Program-made: the position numbers and the translations under genes
Part shown: piece by piece, positions 7,848-16,465 of the stretch
Layout of the letters: the number at the start of each line of letters is the position of its first letter
Numbering within the stretch: position 1 is the stretch's first letter
Notes under the pieces: model-generated
The model's input: the letters and a program-made list of their open reading frames with translations, nothing else
Told to the model about the DNA's origin: nothing
Database searches by the model: none
NCBI GenBank assembly: GCA_016186795.1
Contig: JACPKY010000002.1
Location: forward strand, 1,003,814-1,067,813
Direction of reading: 5' to 3'
DNA: 64,000 bases
Source: Candidatus Gottesmanbacteria bacterium
GTDB taxonomy: Bacteria > Patescibacteria > Microgenomatia > 2-02-FULL-39-11

Positions 7848-9752
7848 ATGGTAGCTACCAAACAAAATCAAAACCATACACAGAAAAACAGCAAAAAGTT
7901 AAACAAAATTTTCGAGTTTAAAATAAATTTTACCCCTCGGAATATTTTCCTCTGGCTTATAGCAGGGTCAATTCTTCTTCTCATGTTTGTTTCAGCCCGT
8001 GATGTGACGAGACTTTTTCCTGAAAAATCTCTTTCCAACCTCGTTTCTGATATTAAAAACGGAGAGGTAAAGAAGGTGGAAGTCGTTGATACCAAACTTC
8101 TTGCAACATACCAGGATGGGAAAATTTACTCTATTCACAAAGAGGCGCAGGAGTCTTTCTACAAAATTCTTACCGATTCGGGGATTAATCCGGCAACTGT
8201 CGAAATTGAAGTCAAAGATACATCCGGTGGTGCATTGTGGCTGAGTATTCTCTCAAATGTTTTGCCGCTTATCCTTATGGTTGGATTTTTCCTTTTCCTC
8301 ATTCGTCAAGCCCGAGGCGCCCAAGATTCACTTTTTTCTTTCGGTCAATCTCGGGCAAAACTTTTCTCCAAAGACACTCCCAAAGTGACATTTGCTGATG
8401 TTGCTGGTGTTGATGAGGCAAAGCAAGAGTTATCTGAAGTTGTCGATTTTTTGAAAAATCCCCAGAAATATCGGGCACTGGGTGCGCGTACTCCCAAAGG
8501 GGTACTTCTGGTTGGTCCAAGTGGAACGGGTAAAACACTTCTGGCACGAGCTTTGGCTGGAGAGGCTGGAGCACCCTTTTTCTCCATGGCGGGATCTGAG
8601 TTTATGGAGATGCTCGTTGGAGTTGGAGCTTCTCGTGTGCGCGATCTATTTAATACCGCCAAGAAAAACTCACCCTCCATTATATTCATTGACGAAATTG
8701 ATGCCATCGGGAGAGTTCGTTCCGTTGGAGTTATGGGAGGCCATGACGAAAGGGAACAAACGCTCAATCAAATTTTAGTTGAAATGGATGGATTTACTCA
8801 AAATGAAAATGTAGTGGTAGTGGCAGCAACAAATAGAGGTGATCTTCTGGATCCTGCGCTTCTGCGCCCTGGGAGATTTGACAGGAGAGTTGTTTTGGAA
8901 AGCCCGGATCTGGAGGGAAGACTCGCTATACTTAAAATTCATATGAAAGGAAAGCCTATTGCACCCGGTGTGAATTGGGAGCGAGTTGCCAAAAGAACAG
9001 TTGGGTTTACTGGTGCTGATTTGGAGAATATGCTCAATGAAGCAGCCATTCTGGCTGCTCGAAAAAATAAAAAAGCCATTGAAATGGATGATATTGAAGA
9101 AGCTGCAACCAAGGTGAAACTTGGTCCTGAGAAGCGCAGGCTCCAAAGTGACTTGGATCGGAAAATGACAGCATATCACGAGGCGGGGCATGCAATTGTT
9201 ACGTATATCTTACCAAATATGGATGTTGTTCATAGAATATCAATCGTTTCTCGAGGTATGGCACTTGGATATACACTCATTCCTCCAGAACGCGATCGCA
9301 TCCATGAAACAAAAACGCATCTTCTTGAGCAGGTTGCTGCGATGCTTGGGGGTAGGGCCGCAGAGAATCTTATTTTCAATGAGATGACAACAGGTGCCTC
9401 TAACGATATTGATCAGGCAACATCTGTTGCCAGAAATATGGTGATTGAATACGGCATGTCAAATCTAGGACCAATCAACTTCGGACCAAATCTTGATGTC
9501 ACAGAGTGGGGCGGGCGCTACTTCCAGGAAACACATATCTCTCAGGATATGCAAAATAGAATAGATGAAGAAGTGAAGAAAATCCTCGACACAGGATATA
9601 AAACAGCTCTCTCTATCTTGAAAAAATATAAAGCAAAGTTAGACCTTATCGCATCGGAGCTTATTAAGAAAGAAACGTTGGAAGGTGATGAGTTTGAAAA
9701 ACTCATGGGTGGTCCCAGGCGTGCTCTTGCCGTTGCAGTAAAACGTACGTAA
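7848..9752 (+). CDS. ftsH: ATP-dependent zinc metalloprotease FtsH
   Basis: Membrane-anchored AAA+ protease degrading membrane and short-lived cytosolic proteins, 634 residues. It has a first membrane segment near residues 33 to 51, an extracytoplasmic region of about 80 residues and a second membrane segment near 131 to 152. The AAA domain follows with Walker A GPSGTGKT near residue 222 (usual GPPGTGKT, Pro replaced by Ser), Walker B IIFIDEIDAIG, and the second region of homology ending RPGRFDRRV. The zinc site HEAGH is near residue 443, and the third ligand lies in the TTGASNDI helix. The protein is complete and probably functional. Confidence 0.97.
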   Translation: MVATKQNQNHTQKNSKKLNKIFEFKINFTPRNIFLWLIAGSILLLMFVSARDVTRLFPEKSLSNLVSDIKNGEVKKVEVVDTKLLATYQDGKIYSIHKEAQESFYKILTDSGINPATVEIEVKDTSGGALWLSILSNVLPLILMVGFFLFLIRQARGAQDSLFSFGQSRAKLFSKDTPKVTFADVAGVDEAKQELSEVVDFLKNPQKYRALGARTPKGVLLVGPSGTGKTLLARALAGEAGAPFFSMAGSEFMEMLVGVGASRVRDLFNTAKKNSPSIIFIDEIDAIGRVRSVGVMGGHDEREQTLNQILVEMDGFTQNENVVVVAATNRGDLLDPALLRPGRFDRRVVLESPDLEGRLAILKIHMKGKPIAPGVNWERVAKRTVGFTGADLENMLNEAAILAARKNKKAIEMDDIEEAATKVKLGPEKRRLQSDLDRKMTAYHEAGHAIVTYILPNMDVVHRISIVSRGMALGYTLIPPERDRIHETKTHLLEQVAAMLGGRAAENLIFNEMTTGASNDIDQATSVARNMVIEYGMSNLGPINFGPNLDVTEWGGRYFQETHISQDMQNRIDEEVKKILDTGYKTALSILKKYKAKLDLIASELIKKETLEGDEFEKLMGGPRRALAVAVKRT

Positions 9753-9785
9753 ATCTCACTACTTTTCCTCCTCAGAAAGTTTCCG

Positions 9786-9794
9786 TGCTACAAT
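9786..9794 (+). promoter_or_regulatory. Extended -10 promoter, nearly leaderless
   Basis: TGC followed by TACAAT (9789-9794) 10 bases before the ATG at 9805. No convincing -35 is seen. The predicted 5' leader is about 4 bases. Confidence 0.6.
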
Positions 9795-9804
9795 AAAAAC
9801 CATT

Positions 9805-10752
9805 ATGCAGAGACTTCTTCTCATTGACGGCCATGCCATTTTGCACCGTGCGTTTCATGCGTTACCACCCCTTACCACCTCAAAAGGGCAGCAGGTGAAC
9901 GCGGTCTACGGGTTTATAACGATGCTTTTGAGGGTTTTAGAAGAGTATAAACCTACTCATGTTGCGGTTGCCTTTGACCGTCCGAAACCAACATTCCGAA
10001 AGAAGCTTTTCGATGGATATCAGGCGAAAAGACCTAAGATGGATAAGGAACTGATTCCTCAAATTGCGGTAGTCCATACGGTTTTGGAGACGATGAAGAT
10101 CCCTGTATTTGAACTCGACGGGTATGAGGCAGATGATGTTTTGGGAACACTTGCCATGCAGGCAAAAAGGAAAAAGATGGAAGCAATTATTGTGACGGGA
10201 GATAGGGATTTACTGCAACTTGTGAACAGTCACGTGAAAGTCGCGTTGCCGGTAAAAGGCATTTCCGAATCGAAACTCTATGATGAAGAGGAGGTCGTAA
10301 AAAAGTGGGAAATCCACCCTTTCCAGGTAGCAGATTTTAAAGCATTGACAGGGGATCAATCAGACAATTACCCAGGTGTTGCCGGTATTGGTCCGAAGAC
10401 CGCTTCATCCCTTTTGACACAATTTAAAACTCTTGAGGGAATGTACAAACATCTTGAGAAGATAGGGAATGCTTCGCTTCGGGAAAAATTGGAGACACAC
10501 AAAGAGTCTGCGGAACTTTCAAAAAAGCTCGCAACTATTGTCACCGATGTGCCAGTTCATTTCAACACTTCAGAGAGTAAGCTACATAATCTCAATACAC
10601 TTGATACGCAACTCCTTCTCGACCACTTAGAGTTTCGAAGTTTAATACCGAGATTGTCATTGAAAAAGGAACCAGTAAACAGTAAACAGAAAACAGTGAA
10701 CAGCGAAAAGATAAAATCGGAAATAAAAGATCAACAGATAAAATTATTTTAA
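9805..10752 (+). CDS. Stand-alone 5'-3' exonuclease / flap endonuclease (PolA N-terminal type)
   Basis: 315-residue 5'-3' exonuclease domain of the DNA polymerase I family without any polymerase domain. The metal-binding and H3TH motifs are LIDGHAILHRAFHA, FDRPKPTFRK, GYEADDVLGTLA, VTGDRDLLQL and LTGDQSDNYPGVAGIGPKTA. The last 40 residues are a low-complexity tail encoded by a CAGTAAACAG-type repeat (10673-10703). The tail ends in DQQIKLF at the stop, which resembles a sliding-clamp binding peptide. It likely removes RNA primers or flaps. The next gene begins 3 bases after the stop, so a frameshifted polymerase domain is not present here. Confidence 0.88.
   Translation: MQRLLLIDGHAILHRAFHALPPLTTSKGQQVNAVYGFITMLLRVLEEYKPTHVAVAFDRPKPTFRKKLFDGYQAKRPKMDKELIPQIAVVHTVLETMKIPVFELDGYEADDVLGTLAMQAKRKKMEAIIVTGDRDLLQLVNSHVKVALPVKGISESKLYDEEEVVKKWEIHPFQVADFKALTGDQSDNYPGVAGIGPKTASSLLTQFKTLEGMYKHLEKIGNASLREKLETHKESAELSKKLATIVTDVPVHFNTSESKLHNLNTLDTQLLLDHLEFRSLIPRLSLKKEPVNSKQKTVNSEKIKSEIKDQQIKLF
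10673..10703 (+). repeat. In-frame CAGTAAACAG-type A-rich repeat
   Basis: Near-tandem 7-base units (CAGTAAA, CAGTAAA, CAGAAAA, CAGTGAA) within the tail of the exonuclease gene. Related stretches occur in fpg (12122), folC (34612) and serS (59727). Confidence 0.75.
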
Positions 10753-10755
10753 TTT

Positions 10756-11904
10756 ATGCGTGTAGCACTCGTTCACGACTATATAAAAGAATACGGAGGA
10801 GCCGAAAGAGTATTGGAATCCCTCCATGAGATTTGGCCAGAAGCTCCGATCTATACAACTGTCTATTTACCAGAATTTTTAGGTCCACATAGGAAACGGT
10901 TTGTACGTTGGAAGATAATTCCCTCTCGTCTGAACGGAGTACCTTTTGCTGAAAAACTTATAAGTCCCATTCGAATTCTTACTCCGTGGATTTTTGAGAA
11001 TTGGGATTTTACTTCCTATGATGTTGTTATCGTTTCTGCAACTGGTGCCTATTTTCCCAATCTGATTGTACGAAAACCCCACACACTTCACATCTGTTAC
11101 TGCCATACACCTCCTCGGTACCTCTATGGATATCCAACCGCGAGAAACTGGCAAAAGAGCGTTTTTGGGAAAATTGTTGGTTCGATTATCAATCATTCTC
11201 TTCGACAGATTGATTTTCTAGCATCACAGCGGCCTGATTTTTTTATTGCCAATTCCAATGAAGTGAGAAAAAGAATTGAGAAGTTCTATAGAAGAGAAGC
11301 GGAAGTGATATACCCGCCAGTTGAAATATCAAAAATCAAATATCAAAAATCAATCCGCCAGCTGGCGGACAAAAATAAAAAAGAAGATTATTATTTAACT
11401 GGAGGAAGGTTAGCCAGGGCAAAACGGATTGAGCTTGCTATCGAAGCATGCAATAGACTGAAATTACCCCTTAAAGTCGTTGGGAAGTCATTTGCGGATT
11501 ATGGGGAAGAGTTGAGAAAGATTGCAGGACCAACTGTTGAGTTTTTAGGAGAAGTTCCAGACAGTGAATTAGGAGAACTTTTTAGTCAGTGTCAGGCATT
11601 TATTTATCCAGCAGAACTAGAAGATTTTGGGATTATGCCGGTTGAGGCAATGTCGTATGGAGCACCAGTTATTGCATCAAGGGATGGGGGAGTGGCAGAA
11701 AGTGTCGTTGACGGCAAAACAGGAATACTTTTTGATGAGTATTCTATAGAAGATCTTATTGCTGCAATAAAAAAAATACAAAAGCTCAATATTAAACAAG
11801 AAGATTGCATAAAGCAAGCAAAGAAATTTAGTAAAGCAAGATTTAAGAAGGAAATACGGAATTTCGTTGAGACGAAATTCAAGAAGCATGCCAGAACTTC
11901 CTGA
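10756..11904 (+). CDS. Glycosyltransferase family 4
   Basis: 382-residue GT-B fold retaining glycosyltransferase. The N-terminal HDYIKEYGGAERVLESL segment is typical of mannosyltransferase-like GT4 proteins of surface polysaccharide synthesis. The C-terminal donor-binding motif is EDFGIMPVEAMSYGAPVIASRDGG. A palindrome-bearing A-rich repeat at 11328-11388 encodes residues around 191 to 211 (including QKSIRQLADK), at the linker before the second Rossmann domain. It starts 3 bases after the exonuclease stop and overlaps fpg by 17 bases. The sugar specificity cannot be read from the sequence. Confidence 0.88.
   Translation: MRVALVHDYIKEYGGAERVLESLHEIWPEAPIYTTVYLPEFLGPHRKRFVRWKIIPSRLNGVPFAEKLISPIRILTPWIFENWDFTSYDVVIVSATGAYFPNLIVRKPHTLHICYCHTPPRYLYGYPTARNWQKSVFGKIVGSIINHSLRQIDFLASQRPDFFIANSNEVRKRIEKFYRREAEVIYPPVEISKIKYQKSIRQLADKNKKEDYYLTGGRLARAKRIELAIEACNRLKLPLKVVGKSFADYGEELRKIAGPTVEFLGEVPDSELGELFSQCQAFIYPAELEDFGIMPVEAMSYGAPVIASRDGGVAESVVDGKTGILFDEYSIEDLIAAIKKIQKLNIKQEDCIKQAKKFSKARFKKEIRNFVETKFKKHARTS
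11328..11388 (+). repeat. In-frame A-rich repeat with palindrome TCCGCCAGCTGGCGGA
   Basis: ATATCAAAAATCAA units flank a perfect 16-base palindrome at 11354-11369 inside the GT4 gene. It is translated as SIRQLAD. Other copies are at 15843, 28182 (one central change), 30457 and, as CCCGCCAGCTGGCGGG, 56051. Confidence 0.9.
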
Positions 11905-12739
11905 GGTAGAAACAATAAGACTCCAGTTACAAAAGGTATTGGTTGGAGAAAAGATCGCCGCGACTTATATTCTTTCCGATAGGTCCTTTCAAGGGGATGC
12001 AAAGCATTTAGAGGGTACCACAATTAAGGGTGTCAGACGCTTTGGGAAAATGATAGCTATAGATTTTGAGAATGGGTATGCTTTGGTGGTTCACTTAAAA
12101 ATGACTGGGCAGCTACTATTTCAGATAACAGATAATAGTAAACAGAAAACAGATTTACCAAATAAACATACAAGAGTGATTATTCAATTTCATTCTGGTG
12201 GTAAGTTATTTTTCAATGACCAGAGGAAATTTGGGTGGATGAGGATAGTATCAATAAACAAGGAACAAGGAACAAAAAACGGATTAAATACGCTAGACAA
12301 TCTGTTAGAAAATCTAGGGCCAGATCCGTTGCATGAGTTAAACGCTGAAAAGTTATATAAGATCCTTCAGACATCAAAAAGGCCGGTCAAATTAGTCCTT
12401 ATGGATCAACGGAAGATTTCCGGAGTGGGAAATATTTATGCAAATGATGCTCTATACCTTTCCGGAATTCATCCGCGGACTTTCGGTAACCAACTATCTC
12501 ATAAACAAGGGAAAAACTTATACCGTAATTTAGTGAAAGTACTCAAAAGTGGCATCAAATGGAAAGGGGCATCAAGGCAGCATTTTCGCGACATTTATGG
12601 ACAGAAAGGTCAAGTACAGGATCATTTTCTTGTTTACGAAAGAACTGGTCAGGTATGTCCTCAAGGCCACAAACATATTCAAAAATTCCAACTCGGGGGT
12701 CGGGGTACGTATTTTTGTCCTCAATGTCAAATTCGATAG
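11888..12739 (+). CDS. fpg: Formamidopyrimidine-DNA glycosylase
   Basis: Bifunctional glycosylase/AP lyase removing oxidised purines, 283 residues. The start at 11888 is required because the catalytic N-terminal Pro must follow the initiator Met (MPELPEVETI). RRFGKMIAIDF supplies the conserved Lys, DQRKFGW and QRKISGVGNIYANDAL are the helix-two-turn-helix region, and GGRGTYFCPQCQ ends the zinc finger. The first zinc pair, usually CPxCG, reads CPQGH, so the second Cys is missing and a His lies one residue further on. Two A-rich repeat stretches (12122-12152 and 12259-12282) add residues in the N-terminal beta sandwich. It overlaps the GT4 gene by 17 bases. Confidence 0.95.
   Translation: MPELPEVETIRLQLQKVLVGEKIAATYILSDRSFQGDAKHLEGTTIKGVRRFGKMIAIDFENGYALVVHLKMTGQLLFQITDNSKQKTDLPNKHTRVIIQFHSGGKLFFNDQRKFGWMRIVSINKEQGTKNGLNTLDNLLENLGPDPLHELNAEKLYKILQTSKRPVKLVLMDQRKISGVGNIYANDALYLSGIHPRTFGNQLSHKQGKNLYRNLVKVLKSGIKWKGASRQHFRDIYGQKGQVQDHFLVYERTGQVCPQGHKHIQKFQLGGRGTYFCPQCQIR
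12122..12152 (+). repeat. In-frame CAGATAACAG-type A-rich repeat in fpg
   Basis: CAGATAACAGATAATAG followed by TAAACAGAAAACAG, translated as QITDNSKQKTD. Same family as 10673, 34612 and 59727. Confidence 0.7.
12259..12282 (+). repeat. In-frame AAGGAACAAGGAAC-type repeat in fpg
   Basis: Units of AAGGAAC repeated and followed by AAAAAACG, translated as NKEQGTKNG. A related stretch is found in the ligase gene at 21976. Confidence 0.6.
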
Positions 12740-12754
12740 TACGGGGTAGATATT

Positions 12755-13054
12755 TTATTTAATATCTTCTAGTTTCTTTTGAAGGGCTTTAATTCGTACG
12801 ATCCGTTGGTCGAGGTCATTTGCTTTCACCTTTTGAGTGGCTTTGGAGAATTGATTATATATCTCTGCTTCTTGGGTGAGAAGCGAAACTTGTTGCATGA
12901 GCCAATCCGCTTGCAGATCGAGAATTTCCGAAATAGCTAAACAGAGTGGATTATCAATCTTCTGAGCACTATCAATAAGTTCATTCACAAGCGCTTCCAA
13001 CTCTTTATCAAGATGAAGATTTTGAAGATGTGATTTTAGTTGAGGTTTCGTCAT
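12755..13054 (-). CDS. Unknown helical protein, 99 residues
   Basis: No recognised domain. The protein is Leu, Gln and Lys rich with heptad-like spacing, suggesting a helical bundle or coiled coil. It converges on fpg with a 15-base gap. A -10-like TAATAT lies 6 bases before its ATG. It is followed on the same strand side by another unknown gene whose stop lies 21 bases upstream of this start. Confidence 0.6.
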   Translation of the reverse strand: MTKPQLKSHLQNLHLDKELEALVNELIDSAQKIDNPLCLAISEILDLQADWLMQQVSLLTQEAEIYNQFSKATQKVKANDLDQRIVRIKALQKKLEDIK

Positions 13055-13060
13055 AGGTCA

Positions 13061-13066
13061 ATATTA
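13061..13066 (-). promoter_or_regulatory. -10 box of a leaderless gene
   Basis: TAATAT on the minus strand ends 6 bases before the ATG at 13054. The -35 is weak. Confidence 0.45.
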
Positions 13067-13075
13067 CACCTTCTC

Positions 13076-13648
13076 CTAAGGTACAGCACGCAACATAGGT
13101 TGTAGACCCCGTATTGAAAGAACATTCTCTAAACATGTGACTGCTATATCCAGCGCTCCAGAGTGGATAAATTTTGACGCAACCTCTTGAGCTGGAATTG
13201 ATTTTCTATACAGTTGTGCCTGCCATTCTAATGATCGATTGTTAATTTCTTTTTTCATTGAATTTGCTCCTGATTGAAAGTATTTTACGAAGCGGTTTCC
13301 CCATTCATGCGATACACGAAATGTCCCTTGGCATCGGTCTCCAAGTTCTTTTGCTCGTTCAATAATTGGTGTTGAGACAGATGTCACTTTTTCTCGCAAA
13401 ATTGCGACTGATCCTGCCGTTTGTCTGATTTCCTCTATGGGGGTCTGGATCTGTTGCTTTTGCTCCTTAGGTTCGGTATGGATTTTTTCTCTTTCCAACT
13501 GTGCGCGAATGAGTGCCAGCTCATTTGCTTCTTCTTTTGCTAAAGCGACGGGATCGATCTGAGATAACGTGGAAGGAATAGTAGGATTTTCAGTTGTAGG
13601 TGGTTTGTTAGGAAGAGGTGGTTTCAGTTCTGGCGCTGCTTCTATCAT
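13076..13648 (-). CDS. Unknown Pro/Glu-rich protein, 190 residues
   Basis: No recognised domain. The N-terminal 45 residues are Pro-rich (ELKPPLPNKPPTTENP), and the rest is polar and helical. I place the start at 13648 (MIEAAPEL) rather than at the upstream ATG at 13699. The longer form would read through the -35/-10 elements TTGACA and TGCAAT (13661-13690) and would begin with an unlikely hydrophobic, Cys-rich leader. It is divergent from pyrH. Confidence 0.6.
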   Translation of the reverse strand: MIEAAPELKPPLPNKPPTTENPTIPSTLSQIDPVALAKEEANELALIRAQLEREKIHTEPKEQKQQIQTPIEEIRQTAGSVAILREKVTSVSTPIIERAKELGDRCQGTFRVSHEWGNRFVKYFQSGANSMKKEINNRSLEWQAQLYRKSIPAQEVASKFIHSGALDIAVTCLENVLSIRGLQPMLRAVP

Positions 13649-13660
13649 TGTGCATTTCTC

Positions 13661-13690
13661 ATTGCACCAGATAGAGAAGCACATTGTCAA
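13661..13690 (-). promoter_or_regulatory. Promoter of the 190-residue unknown gene
   Basis: On the minus strand, TTGACA (13690-13685), an 18-base spacer and TGCAAT (13666-13661), 12 bases before the ATG at 13648. Confidence 0.65.
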
Positions 13691-13715
13691 GGGAATCACA
13701 TGAAACGAATTGTTT

Positions 13716-13724
13716 TGTTATAAT
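13716..13724 (+). promoter_or_regulatory. Extended -10 promoter of pyrH-recF, nearly leaderless
   Basis: TGT followed by TATAAT (13719-13724) with 9 bases to the ATG at 13734. Confidence 0.7.
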
Positions 13725-13733
13725 ACTACTTGA

Positions 13734-14435
13734 ATGGATAAGTCCAAGCCAGTCATAATTTCTCTTGGTGGTTCTCTTGTCGTTCCCAATGGTGGGATTG
13801 ACTCCACTTTTCTTTCTGCTTTCAGTGAATTTATCAGAATCAAGATAACGCTTGGTTGGAGATTTTTTATTGTTGTTGGAGGAGGAGCAACGGCTCGAAT
13901 GTATATTGAGGGAGCACGTGCAATTGTTGGCTCGATAACTGACTGGGATTTAGACTGGTTGGGAATTCATACAACACGGCTGAACGCTCATCTTATCCGT
14001 ACGATATTCCAGGACGTTGCCCATCCGAGAATTATTGAAAATTACGAAAAGAAAATTGAAGACTTGAAAGAACCGTTAGTTGTTGCGTCAGGATGGAAAC
14101 CAGGAAGGTCAACAGATTATGATGCTATTATTTTGGCAAGAGATTATGGTGCCGGAGCAATTATTAACATGTCCAATATCGTGAGCGTTTGTGATAAAGA
14201 TCCGAACAGGTATCCAGATGCTAAACCTGTTCATCAGCTGACATGGGAAAAATTTCAGGAATTGATTGGAACCGAATGGCACCCAGGCAGTAATGTTCCA
14301 TTTGATCCGATAGCAACGAAACTTGCCCACGAGCTTGGGTTGTCTGTATTTATCGTTGGTAGTGACCTTGAGAATCTGGAGCTGATATTTTCGGGAAAAT
14401 CAGATTTTGTTGGGACTATCATTACTCCTGAATGA
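13734..14435 (+). CDS. pyrH: UMP kinase, archaeal-type amino acid kinase family
   Basis: Phosphorylates UMP to UDP. It is 233 residues of the amino acid kinase fold, with ISLGGSLV at the N-terminus, VVGGGATAR, the GWKPGRSTDYDAI segment, SNIVSVCDKDPN and PFDPIATKLA. The GWKPG-STD segment and the short length match the archaeal-type UMP kinases rather than the classic bacterial PyrH. It overlaps recF by 4 bases. The start is fixed by the -10 box 9 bases upstream. Confidence 0.85.
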   Translation: MDKSKPVIISLGGSLVVPNGGIDSTFLSAFSEFIRIKITLGWRFFIVVGGGATARMYIEGARAIVGSITDWDLDWLGIHTTRLNAHLIRTIFQDVAHPRIIENYEKKIEDLKEPLVVASGWKPGRSTDYDAIILARDYGAGAIINMSNIVSVCDKDPNRYPDAKPVHQLTWEKFQELIGTEWHPGSNVPFDPIATKLAHELGLSVFIVGSDLENLELIFSGKSDFVGTIITPE

Positions 14436-15505
14436 TTCTAACGCGTCTTGCCCTTTCTAATTTTCGTCAGTATATAAAGCGAAATCTCTCTCTTTCTCCA
14501 AAGACCACAGTTCTTGTAGGGAGTAATGCTATTGGCAAAACAAACCTTCTGGAATCTATCTATCTACTTTCGTACGGGAAAAGTTTTCATACGAGTGATG
14601 AGCGTGAGATGATTTCCTTTACGAAGGAATTCGCCCGGGTGAAGGGTGAATTCCAAGAGGATGTTACTCTTGAGGTTTTTCTCACCCGTGGAGAAGTAGA
14701 GAAGATCCGGACTCCGTATAAAAAGTTTACAGTCAATGGGGTAGGAAAGCGCCTTGTTGATTTCACAGGGAATCTCAAGGTGGTTCTGTTCTGGCCATTG
14801 GATCTTGATTTGGTGACGGACTCTCCTTCACTTCGACGGAAATATCTCAGTAACGTATTAGTCCAAGTAGATCATGAGTATCGGAGGTGTCTTTTATCAT
14901 ACGAAAGGGGACTTAGGCAGCGCAATAAAATTCTTGAGAATATCCGGGAAGGGAAAGCATCACAGTCACAACTTCCTTTCTGGAATCAGTTACTTATTAA
15001 AACCGGTTCATACATTACCCAGAAAAGGAGACAGTACATTGACTTTGTGAATACGTTTCACCCTCCCCATGAGGCATTTCAAGGAATGAGGTATCGACTA
15101 GTCTATGATACAAGCGTTATATCCGATGATCGACTAGCAAAATACAAAGATGCAGAGATTGCTTCCGGAGTGACACTCGTTGGACCACATCGGGATGATG
15201 TTATTATCGAGATTACCCTGAAAGAAGCTTCCAATTCATTTAAAAATCTGTCACATTTTGGCAGTCGAGGAGAGCAAAGACTTGGAGTACTTTTCATAAA
15301 AATCGCCGAACTGCAATTTATTCAGGAGCAAACTGGTGTCACGCCTTTATTTCTCCTTGATGATATTTTATCCGAACTTGATCACAAACACCGACAAATT
15401 ATCTTTGAGATGACGAAGAATCAACAAACAATCATGACGACAACAGATCTGCATTTTATCGATAAAAAACATCTCTCCCGTGTTGAGCTTGTTTCTCTTC
15501 CATAG
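14432..15505 (+). CDS. recF: DNA replication and repair protein RecF
   Basis: SMC-like ATPase that loads RecA at gaps, 357 residues, normal length. The Walker A motif is GSNAIGKT near residue 30, and ANNSLKNF-like N-terminal ALSNFRQY precedes it. The signature region includes GPHRDDV and the Walker B/D-loop is LFLLDDILSELD. It overlaps pyrH by 4 bases and is followed after 15 bases by nnrD. Confidence 0.93.
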   Translation: MILTRLALSNFRQYIKRNLSLSPKTTVLVGSNAIGKTNLLESIYLLSYGKSFHTSDEREMISFTKEFARVKGEFQEDVTLEVFLTRGEVEKIRTPYKKFTVNGVGKRLVDFTGNLKVVLFWPLDLDLVTDSPSLRRKYLSNVLVQVDHEYRRCLLSYERGLRQRNKILENIREGKASQSQLPFWNQLLIKTGSYITQKRRQYIDFVNTFHPPHEAFQGMRYRLVYDTSVISDDRLAKYKDAEIASGVTLVGPHRDDVIIEITLKEASNSFKNLSHFGSRGEQRLGVLFIKIAELQFIQEQTGVTPLFLLDDILSELDHKHRQIIFEMTKNQQTIMTTTDLHFIDKKHLSRVELVSLP

Positions 15506-15520
15506 TATGATGGACGAATC

Positions 15521-16465
15521 ATGGAAAATTCTCTCTCAATCTATCTAAAAAGTATCAAAATTCCAGAGAAGTCTTCCCATAAAGGTCAAAATGGGAGACT
15601 TCTCCTTGTTGGAGGATCTCATCTTTTTCATGCAGCGTCTCTTTGGTCTCTCACGACCGCTTCTCGTATTGTTGATCTTGTACATTATGCTTCGATAGAG
15701 GAGAATAATAAAATTGTTCAGAACCGAAAGGAAGAGTTCCGAAACGGGATTATCATACCTCGTTCGGAGATTGAAAGTTATATTGATGAAGATGATTGCA
15801 TTTTAATCGGGCCGGGAATGGTACGTGAAGATCAAAAATCAATCCGCCAGCTGGCGGACAAAAAGCAAAAATACATATCAAAAATTAAAAATTTAAAGGA
15901 AGTTAATCAGATTCAAGATGAAGGAGTACTAACTTATTACTTGACGAAATATTTGCTTGAGAAATATCCTCATAAAAAATGGGTGATCGATGCCGGATCA
16001 TTGCAGATGATGGAGCTTTCTTGGATTCCCAAAAACGCAATTTTGACCCCACACCGTAAAGAATTCGAGATGCTCAAGTTCAAAGTTCAAAGTGAAAAGT
16101 TAAAAGTCTTCCTTAAAACGAAAAAATTAGATGAGCAGTTAAAATTATTTGCAAAGGAATATAACTGCATTATTTTATTGAAAGGCGAAGTTGATTACAT
16201 AGCTTCACCGACACAATTTGAGAAAATAGAAGGTGGTAATGCCGGAATGACCAAAGGAGGGACAGGGGATGTTTTGGCTGGGCTTGTGGCAGCATTGTAT
16301 TGTAAAAACGATGCATTTTCCTCCGCAGTGGTTGCTTCCTACATAAACAAAAAAGCCGGGGATGATCTATTCAAAACTCATGGGTATTGGTTTAATGCTT
16401 CGGACCTTTCAAATCAAATACCCAAAACAATGAAAGAGGTTTTTGAGAGGACGTCTCCTAAATAA
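15521..16465 (+). CDS. nnrD: ADP/ATP-dependent NAD(P)H-hydrate dehydratase
   Basis: Ribokinase-fold repair enzyme that dehydrates the damaged cofactor NAD(P)HX. It has 314 residues and only the dehydratase domain, without the NnrE epimerase domain. NGRLLLVGGSHLFHAA opens the fold, WVIDAGSLQ and LTPHRKEFE follow, and NAGMTKGGTGDVLAGLVAAL is the nucleotide/anion-hole motif with the catalytic Asp. Two A-rich repeats sit inside: a palindrome-bearing one at 15831-15895 (QKSIRQLADK) and an AAGTTCAAAG type at 16076-16112. Its last 8 bases overlap the convergent gene. Confidence 0.88.
   Translation: MENSLSIYLKSIKIPEKSSHKGQNGRLLLVGGSHLFHAASLWSLTTASRIVDLVHYASIEENNKIVQNRKEEFRNGIIIPRSEIESYIDEDDCILIGPGMVREDQKSIRQLADKKQKYISKIKNLKEVNQIQDEGVLTYYLTKYLLEKYPHKKWVIDAGSLQMMELSWIPKNAILTPHRKEFEMLKFKVQSEKLKVFLKTKKLDEQLKLFAKEYNCIILLKGEVDYIASPTQFEKIEGGNAGMTKGGTGDVLAGLVAALYCKNDAFSSAVVASYINKKAGDDLFKTHGYWFNASDLSNQIPKTMKEVFERTSPK
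15831..15895 (+). repeat. In-frame A-rich repeat with palindrome TCCGCCAGCTGGCGGA
   Basis: Perfect palindrome at 15843-15858 with flanks ATCAAAAATCAA and GACAAAAAGCAAAAATA. It lies in the same reading frame as the copy at 11354, giving the identical peptide KSIRQLADK in an unrelated enzyme. Confidence 0.9.
16076..16112 (+). repeat. In-frame AAGTTCAAAGTTCAAAG-type repeat
   Basis: Near-tandem units AAGTTCA, AAGTTCA, AAGTGAA, AAGTTAA, AAGT in nnrD, translated as LKFKVQSEKLKVF. Only one copy was seen in the window. Confidence 0.55.

Noticed and set aside
16130..16152. EQLKLF in nnrD as a clamp-binding motif
   Set aside because: It is internal to a folded helix of a metabolic enzyme, not at a flexible terminus, so the match is taken as chance.
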